NCBI GenBank assembly: GCA_017165825.1
Contig: CM029386.1
Location: 17,498,601-17,562,600, forward strand
DNA: 64,000 nucleotides
Direction: 5' to 3'
From: Hepsetus odoe
Taxonomy: Eukaryota; Chordata; Actinopteri; Characiformes; Hepsetidae
The notes below the pieces were generated by a model, which saw nothing but the letters and a program-made list of their open reading frames with translations, was not told the DNA's origin and made no database searches. Positions 42,601 to 64,000 of the stretch are shown one piece after another. The position numbers were made by a program, and so were the translations under genes. Position 1 is the stretch's first letter, and each line of letters starts with the position of its first letter.

Positions 42601-45600
42601 TGGAGGTGTTAGAGTTAAAGATGCTGAGATGTTCGTTGTGTGTGACATGGATGGACAGGATTAGAAATGAATATATTGGAGGGACGGCTTAGATGGTTTA
42701 GATGTTTTGGAGACAAATTTGGAGAAGCAAGGCTGTGTTGGTTTTGGACATGGTGAAGATGGAGCTGCCAGGAAAGAGGAAAAGAGGAAGACCAAAGAGG
42801 TGGTGTATGGATGTGGTGAGAGAGGACATGCAGGTTTGAAGGAGGAAGATGCAAAGGACAGGAATAAATGAAAACCGGTGATCCACTCTGGTGGACCTTA
42901 AATGGGAACAGCTGATAGAAGAAGAAGAAGAAGAAGAAGAAGAAGAAGAAGAAGAAGAAGAAGAATGAATCATTATTGTTGTTGTTCATAAACAGGCACC
43001 ACATGGTTTGATGGTTTGATTCACCTGCTCATCACCTGCTCTTCACTAACACTGGGTAAGAACATGGAGATGAACATGGTCATTAAACTGGGTAAAACAT
43101 GGATTATTTCTGTAGATGTTTGGGATCATGAATACACGCTCAGAGAACTTAGTCAAGAACCTGGAGAAGACAACCAAGCAAAAAGAGGCCGTAACGGTTA
43201 AAGAGTAAGCATATCCACTTATTATTATTATTATTATTATTATTATGGTCTGGCTCTGTAGCTGTAGTAATTGCTTGGGTGTCCTGTTGCTGGTGAAGGT
43301 AAGAACATCTTTATAAATGTGTATCTACAGGCTGTTTGGAGCGTACAGTATGGATGTGATAATCAGCACAGCGTTCAGCGTCGATGTCGATTCACTGAAC
43401 AACCCCAAGGACCCGTTTGTCACCAACGTGAAGAAATTGCTGGATTTTGGTTTTCTCAGACCATTGTTCCTCCTCACAGGTGACTCGGCTCGGTTCCTCA
43501 TTTTTACCTTCAGTTTGCAGAGGTGTGATCTCTGGGGTTGTTGGACAATATTTACCTGCTGTTGAGACCAAGTTAAGGACTCCTGCAGCCAAAAGCGTAA
43601 GCTTACAATCTAAATCCCTGCGATGGAATCTCAGACTCCCACAGGACAAAACAGTGAACCACAACCAAACACATCCTCTGTATTTAACACACACCGTCCG
43701 GCAGGGGGCAGACATATCCAGCACCCGGGGAGCAGTGATGGGGATGGTACCTTGATCAAGGGTACTCCAGGGTGACCCTGATCCCACAACCTTCCATTCC
43801 TGGGTCCTCGTCCCCGAAAACTAGAACATCACTTCCACCAATCCAGTGGAGAGAAGCTTTGTATACGGGGCATTTTCAGAGTGTCAGAGAAAGTCCAGCA
43901 TCTTTCAGCCTGATTAAGATTAGGTCCTCTAAGTGGTTCTGCCAGTCATTGGTTGTTTACTGGACAGGGAACAAGAATGAAGAGCAGACTCAACACATGA
44001 CTGGGACACAGGGTGAGACCAGAGAGCTGGGTAGGACAGGGAAGAGGACATGGGAGACTGACAGGCTGGAGATGAGGCCTGGGTGAACGTAGGAGCCGGC
44101 AGCAAAGACAGACCACCCACCTGGATGGAAGCAGGAACTAGTGGTGAAGATGGACCACCCACCTGGACCTACCTGATATTCTAATGAGGTACCAGGTTTG
44201 CCCAGTCAGGGCAGAGCGCCACGAACCGTGACAGTTCCTCCCAAGGTTCATCCTCCAGCTCTGTCTCCTTTGGTTCCCTTGGGGCTCAAACCCAGATTCT
44301 GTGAAGCTGCTTTGTGACGACTGATTGACTTGAGTTTTGTGAAGCTATAATTCAGTTCAGGGGCTGCCTTCAAAACCTGTGGTCCACATTGGTTTGGACT
44401 CCATAAACCGAGCTACGAACAAGATATTTTGGCCTATGGATGAGTTCTAGCTCCTGTTGCCTAGCAACCTTGACAGCTGCAAATAGTCCCATGGCTATTA
44501 GCAACAAATTAGCTATTAATTCCTACTAAAGTGAAAAATGTAGACAGATTGGTGTCAAAGAATCTGAAGAAGTGAAACAGTTTCATTATTATTATTTTTA
44601 TTAACGGCAACCAAAGGATCTGCCATGACTCCTATGACTCCAGGAAGGAACAGCTTCAGTAAAGCAGAATAAAGCAACCTGAGGAGTTTTAGCTGTTTCA
44701 ACAACTATGTCTCTGCATTTCTGCTTAACTGTGAATAAATCATAGAGTCCTCACTGTTCTCTGTTACTCTTCTCTTCTGTAGTGCTGTTCCCGTTCACTG
44801 TCCCCCTGCTGGAGAAGATGGAAGTCTCTTTTTTCCCTAAATCAGTGGGAGATTTCTTTTTAGTCTTCCTGCAGAAGATCAAGTCTGAACGAGTGGCCAA
44901 AGACCACAAGGTACATTTATTTTAGTAACACTGAGAGAAAGGAAGTTATGCAGTATGAAAACCTGTACTTTTACTTTACACTCTCAGTACATTCCTGTAC
45001 TTTTTACTTTATACTGTCAGTACATTCCTGTACTTTTTACTTTATACACTTTACTATATAGTCTGAATTTTGGTCCTTTACTTTTTCCCTTTTACTGAAA
45101 AAAAATTTGAATAGTTTTTTCTATTTTTCTATTTTTTTTACTCGAGTATCTGTACTTTTACTGGAGGAATGATTTCACCATTGACACTTCAGGTAACATC
45201 ATTAGGCTAGTCCCGCCCATTACCCACCATGCTTTTTTTTCATGTATTTTCTGTCTCTCTCACTTCCTGTAGAGAAGAGTGGACTTCCTGCAGCTAATGG
45301 TGGATTCTCAGACTTCAGAGAAAACAGAAGATCATGACGGAGAGGGGGGAAAGAAAGGTCATTCTTTTCACAGCTTATAACATCTTGAGGAAAATAAAGT
45401 GGCATGGGTGAATGAGATCTATGGGACCTTCTCCTAAACCATCTCCTCACTTTCATTCATGCCACTGAGCTGAGTGGATACATGTGTATCTCCATTAAGT
45501 TCTATTGGTGTCAAATACAACCTGTCCATTTACGTCGTCTGCAAAACGAGACCAGCCCTTTATCCCGTGACCCAGTGTTATCTTGTTCTCATTTGTTTTT

Positions 45601-48207
45601 CATGCTTTCTACCACTGAAGGTCTGAGTGATCATGAGATCCTGTCTCAGTCCCTGTCGTTCATCTTTGCTGGTTACGAGACCAGTAGCTCCACACTGTCC
45701 TTCTTCTTCTACATCATGGCTACAAACCAGGACAAAATGAAGAAACTTCAACGTGAGATCGACGAGACCTTCCCTAATCAGGTGACTGACATATTCACCA
45801 TAAAGACTCTTAACAATTCAAAACTTTCCAGGGACAAAGATGCACCCCTGTGGGACCCCACTAGTGATATTGACAGATATGGCAATCATAACTTCTTTTG
45901 GTATAATATAAAACCATAAAACACCTATCAAGAGTGTTTGATCTTCTTAAAAGCTGGTATACAATCCAGAATTGGCTGTTCTTTAATCAAGAGTCAATCT
46001 CAGAAAGGGTTAAAACATTAGACGATGAACACCTTTAAGGTTTTCTGGAGCAGAATAGCTCTCAGGAGCGAGCTGTTTGTAGCTTACATCTACCCACTTA
46101 TCGAGTCTTATTGAGAGAGATTAACATAGTCTGACAGATTCAGAGGGACGTGAATGTAGAGTTAGGAGTAGGACTGGTCATGAGGGCCCACCCAGATGAG
46201 GACATCCCATCCCTGTCTGTTGAGCAGTGTGGTGTTATCCACTACCCTATGCTAGCCTGGTGGCTCTTTAATGATTTCCATATTATGTAAAGGTCAAATA
46301 CTAATTCAAGGTTTCGTTTTTAGGTCAGAAATGAACAAAAGCTCTTTTAATAAAGGTGGTCTCTGGTAGACTTGGCTGACTGTGTCTTGGTTGTTGCCTG
46401 CAGGCTCCCGTTCAGTACGACAGCTTGTTGAACATGGAATATCTGAGCGCTGCCTTGGCTGAAACTCTGAGGTTGTACCCGGTTGCTGGTCGCTTGGACC
46501 GGATTTGCAAGAAAACCGTGGAGATTAACGGCCTCACCATCCCCAAGGGAACAATCATCATGGTACCCCTGTATCCACTCCATAGAGACCCCGAATACTG
46601 GTCTGACCCTGACACCTTCAAACCTGACAGGTAGAAACATCTGAATGTGTGATGGAGGCTTGAGGAAGGTTTTAGGGAATAATGAATAACACAGAGAACC
46701 ACGTCTTTGCAAAACATCCAGCATTTGTCAGCAGATGAACTGATGAGGTGGCATGGAAGATCTGTTGGCAAAGTTAAGAAATCAGAACCTGTTTGTCTGT
46801 TCCTCCCATGTTGGATCCTAAAAGTGAACAAAGTGAGAGGTGTGAGCAGCAGTCAACGTTATGGGTTCAACTAACAGACTTGGGTTCTCTCTCCTTTGCA
46901 GGTTCCTTAAGGAGAATAAGGAGAGCGTAGACCCCTACATGTACATGCCCTTCGGTGCAGGACCCAGGAACTGTATTGGGATGAGATTCGCGCTTGTGGC
47001 CATGAAGTTGGCCATCATAGAGATACTGATGAGGTTTGATGTCAACATGTGTGAAGAAACTCAGGTTAGATCTTCTGAAGCACAATCCCTTTAAACTACA
47101 CGGTTTAACTGATGCAGTGTTGGTAAAAATCACTTTCTGCCCAAAGAGGGACTCCAGCTTCTTAGTTCATACCTTTCATAGAGGTCTTCCTCTTCTCCTC
47201 TTTCCTGCCAGCTCCATCTTCAACATCCTCCTTCCAATATAATCCTCATCTCTCCTCTGCACATGTCCAAACCAACGCAACCTTGCTTCTCTAACTTTGT
47301 CTCCAAGACGTCTAACCTGAGCTGTCCCTCTAATATACTCCTTTCTAATCCTGTCCATCCTCGTCACACCCAACGAACATCTCAGCATCTTTAACTCTGA
47401 CACCTCCAGCTCTGCTGCTTGTCTTTCCGTCAGCACCATCACCTCCAGCCCACACAACATAGCTGGTCTCACTACTGTCCTGTAAACCTTCCCTTTCACT
47501 CTTGCTGGTCCCCATCTGTCACAGATCGCTTGTTCCATCATCGACCTTCAGTGTAAAGTGCCTTGGGGCAACTTTGTTGTAAAAGGCGCTATACAAGAAT
47601 AAATTGAAAATCACTCCTGTCACTCTTCTCCACCCATTCCAACCTGCCTGCACTCTCTTCTCTCTTCCACACTCGCCATTACTCTGAACTGTTGATCCCA
47701 AGTATTTAAACTCCTCCACCTTTAAGTCCTCTACTCCCTCCATCCTCACCACTCCACTGTCCAACCTTTCATTCACACTCATGTATTCTGTTTTTGTCCA
47801 CTTTCATTCCTCTCCTCACTCCCACTGCAGACCTCACCACTGTCACGCTGCCCTCATACATATCCCGAACTACTCTCACATACCTCTCTGCAACACCTGA
47901 CTTCTTCATACAAAACCACAATTCTCTAAGCACCCTACTATTCAAAGAAAAAGTACAGGAATGAGAGAAATCATTCTTTCTTTTTATTTATCTACTTTCA
48001 GTAGATTTTGCCAGATGGATGTTACATCACTGTATTTTATGTACTGTGTATTTTTACTTTATTTCTGAAAGTGTGAACATGAACTCGTCTGGACTCTTTC
48101 AGGTTCCGCTGGTTCTAGGTGTGAATCCTTTCCTTTCTCCTAAAGAACCCATCAAGCTAAAATTCACCCCCCGAGAGAACACCATAGCTCTGAACCACCA
48201 CGAGTGA
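39644..48207 (+). CDS. cyp3a: Cytochrome P450 family 3A, gene 3 of 3
   Basis: Third tandem CYP3A-type monooxygenase. Coding exons: 39644-39714, 40168-40261, 40343-40395, 40472-40571, 40730-40843, 43116-43204, 43331-43479, 44783-44910, 45273-45357, 45621-45781, 46404-46630, 46902-47064, 48103-48207. Phases agree and give 512 residues. A second in-frame ATG lies three bases upstream (39641); 39644 was chosen because exon 1 is then 71 nt, as in its neighbours. N-terminal anchor TSFWFLSAETWALLLLLLS; hinge PGPKPLP; AGYETSS (311-317); ExxR Glu368-Arg371 (ETLR); FGAGPRNCIG with Cys448. Intron 5 is expanded to 2.3 kb by an RTE-type LINE. An AATAAA at 48712 is a candidate poly(A) signal. The gene converges on gtf3c1, with about 1.1 kb between stop codons. 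Confidence 0.97.
41160..42966 (+). repeat. RTE-type LINE, 5'-truncated, intron 5 of P450 gene 3
   Basis: This is the longest RTE-like copy in the window. Broken frames encode MKRMKNGKAVGPDDMPVEAW, GDAQSCSNYRGIKLI, FVDLEKADDRVPREDQGSAL, and LELKMLRCSLCVTWMDR, ending with the (GAA)n tail at 42918-42964. Compared with the 19.1-kb copy, residues between VPRED and QGSALSP are deleted. It has one 36-bp unit (42525-42560), the ancestral state of the minisatellite. Confidence 0.88.
43222..43246. repeat. (ATT)n microsatellite
   Basis: Eight ATT units lie 18 bases after exon 6 of P450 gene 3. Confidence 0.9.
43645..43832 (-). repeat. SINE family A, intron 7 of P450 gene 3
   Basis: On the minus strand it has GTGGGATCAGGGTCACCCTG, CTTGATCAAGGTACCATCCC, TGCCCCCTGCCGGACGGTGT and a GTTGTGGTTCACTGTTTTG tail. 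Confidence 0.8.
44180..44345 (+). repeat. Dispersed repeat fragment, intron 7 of P450 gene 3
   Basis: GTTCCTCCCAAGGTTCATCC, TTCCCTTGGGGCTCAAACCC and TGAAGCTGCTTTGTGACGAC belong to a common fish dispersed repeat that normally ends in a GCGCTATACAAATAAA-type sequence. Such an end is seen at 47.59 kb. Confidence 0.6.
44960..45065. repeat. Short tandem repeat CTGTACTTTTTACTTTA type
   Basis: Three imperfect units of about 38 bp (GTACATTCCTGTACTTTTTA) occupy intron 8 of P450 gene 3. Confidence 0.75.
47165..47950 (-). repeat. RTE-type LINE fragment, intron 12 of P450 gene 3
   Basis: On the minus strand it encodes SVNERLDSGVVRMEGVEDLK, KVYRTVVRPAMLCGLEVMV, ELEVSELKMLRCSLGVTRM and ELAGKRRRGRPL. It has a single 36-bp unit. 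It is interrupted near 47527-47610 by another repeat. Confidence 0.88.
47527..47610 (+). repeat. Nested repeat inserted in the RTE LINE
   Basis: GTGTAAAGTGCCTTGGGGCA then ACTTTGTTGTAAAAGGCGCT and ATACAAGAATAAATTGAAAA interrupt the LINE between CACAGATC and ACTCCTGTCAC. The same LINE sequence at 29.82 kb has no insertion. Confidence 0.75.
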
Positions 48208-48711
48208 GAGACATACCTGTACACCTGTCCACAACCACAGTTTTTCCATTTTTTCCTCCGCAATACATTCTAGTAAAATTAGACCAGAAAAAAAACCAAA
48301 TCTAATAAAATGAACATTAAGAAAAAAATCTGATTAAAATCCATATCCATAATAAAAGTTTAAGAAAAAAATGTATGCCTGATAAACAAAATGCAGAATA
48401 AAACTTCTAACAAAACTACTATCCAGAATTATATTCTAATAAAATGCACATTCATGGTATTTTTCTAATGAAATTAAAATATCCTAAATAAATTTCTAAT
48501 AAAATTAACATTCTAAAAACTAAACAAACTCAAACTGTCAGTCAGTAAAAAAACAACTCCTAAAAACAGACAGAAATAAAATAAATACTGTCATAACACA
48601 GTCACTATGGCAACATAACTTCATATCCTGTCTGGTTCTGTAAATTCTAGTTTTACAGATTGTTTTATGTAATTTTCTTACATTTTGCACATTTTGCATT
48701 TTTCTTGTCTG

Positions 48712-48717
48712 AATAAA
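48712..48717 (+). terminator. Candidate poly(A) signal of P450 gene 3
   Basis: AATAAA lies about 505 bases after the stop. Several other weak A/T-rich hexamers lie closer, so the choice is uncertain. Confidence 0.4.
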
Positions 48718-49003
48718 CTGGAATTTAAAATCTATTTGTGTGCATTTATGATGTAAATATTTGCAGCTATTTTTTTAATATATTTATTTTTTAATTTAGA
48801 TTTGATTTTTTAAACTTTTATTATATATTTTTTAATAAATGTACTATTTTAATATATAGATTTTATGATGTATATGAATGCACTGCTTAAGTCCCCCTTA
48901 ATTAGGATCCAGGCAACAAACCCGTCTGTGGACGTTTGTCAAAAAAAAAGACGAGACACAAAACAAGGAGAACGTTCACCAAAAAATCAAACAAAAAAAA
49001 CCC

Positions 49004-49009
49004 TTTATT
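49004..49009 (-). terminator. Candidate poly(A) signal of gtf3c1
   Basis: The complement reads AATAAA about 300 bases after the gtf3c1 stop. If used, the 3' ends of gtf3c1 and P450 gene 3 are only about 0.3 kb apart. Confidence 0.5.
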
Positions 49010-49309
49010 TCACTCTAAAAAAAAAACAAAAAAAAAACATGAGAGAACCATCAGAGAACCATCCACGATCTGCCTCGGATGATCCACATAGCTGAGACTG
49101 ACAGAGACACGTCTGTTATCAGAGTTCTCACAATGTCAGCAGGTTTCAGTCAGTTCTAGATACTGACCCTAAAACCTCAGCTGTGTATCAAACAGGTTAT
49201 TGGATCTAGATGTGTCACTGATTGTGCATCTGCTAGCAGGATTCAGTCAGTTCTAGATATTGACTAAGACCTGAGCCATAGTGCACGGAGGCTGATGGTT
49301 CTGGATGTG

Positions 49310-63958
<14,649 letters not shown>

Positions 63959-63960
63959 CT

Positions 63961-63963
<3 letters not shown>

Positions 63964-64000
<37 letters not shown>
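63964..64000. repeat. (CA)n microsatellite at the window edge
   Basis: About 18 CA units start five bases beyond the gtf3c1 acceptor and run off the window. Confidence 0.95.

Overview
The window is nuclear DNA from a vertebrate, almost certainly a ray-finned (teleost) fish. The genes are split by GT-AG introns and have vertebrate families and exon sizes. The intergenic DNA carries two families of tRNA-like SINEs, L2/Rex-type and RTE-type LINE pieces, many CA/GA microsatellites and long minisatellite or satellite arrays. There are no operons, Shine-Dalgarno sites or CRISPR arrays.

Layout. 1-3.6 kb: SINE and RTE-LINE debris, including a perfect 50-bp inverted repeat, plus a CpG-containing stretch with a TCTCGCGAGA promoter-type element. 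3.6-7.4 kb (+): gpank1, a G-patch and ankyrin-repeat protein. 7.5-11.8 kb: minisatellites, a GT tract, a 380-bp ACA/ACC tract and otherwise unassigned sequence. 11.8-20.3 kb, 30.3-37.6 kb and 39.6-48.2 kb (+): three tandem cytochrome P450 family 3 (CYP3A-type) genes. Each has 13 coding exons whose lengths largely match the mammalian CYP3A pattern, and each reads open from start to stop (513, 515 and 512 residues). Between the first and second P450 genes lie an L2-superfamily LINE with an uninterrupted 977-codon endonuclease/reverse-transcriptase ORF (22.2-25.7 kb, minus) and a 2.5-kb AT-rich tandem array (26.6-29.1 kb). 49.3-64.0 kb (minus): the 3' part of gtf3c1, the largest subunit of RNA polymerase III factor TFIIIC. 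It converges on the third P450 gene and runs off the right edge.

The P450 genes would encode ER-anchored monooxygenases for xenobiotics and steroids. Gpank1 and gtf3c1 are unrelated housekeeping-type genes and mark the borders of the P450 cluster. The gtf3c1 introns are heavily colonised by tandem repeats: about 680 bp of GA, a 0.9-kb minisatellite that begins exactly at a splice donor, and a 6.1-kb A/C-rich satellite.

Base quality is not uniform. A 17-base match to the Tn5/Nextera mosaic end sits inside the GA tract. The satellite contains patches of indel-like noise. One gtf3c1 exon has a single in-frame TAA, and one gpank1 splice junction is one base out of frame. These may be assembly or base-calling errors rather than biology. 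I did not find a convincing new multi-gene system. The most original signals are a 36-bp minisatellite born inside an RTE-type LINE and seen at four places, and the gtf3c1 intron arrays that mimic splice sites.
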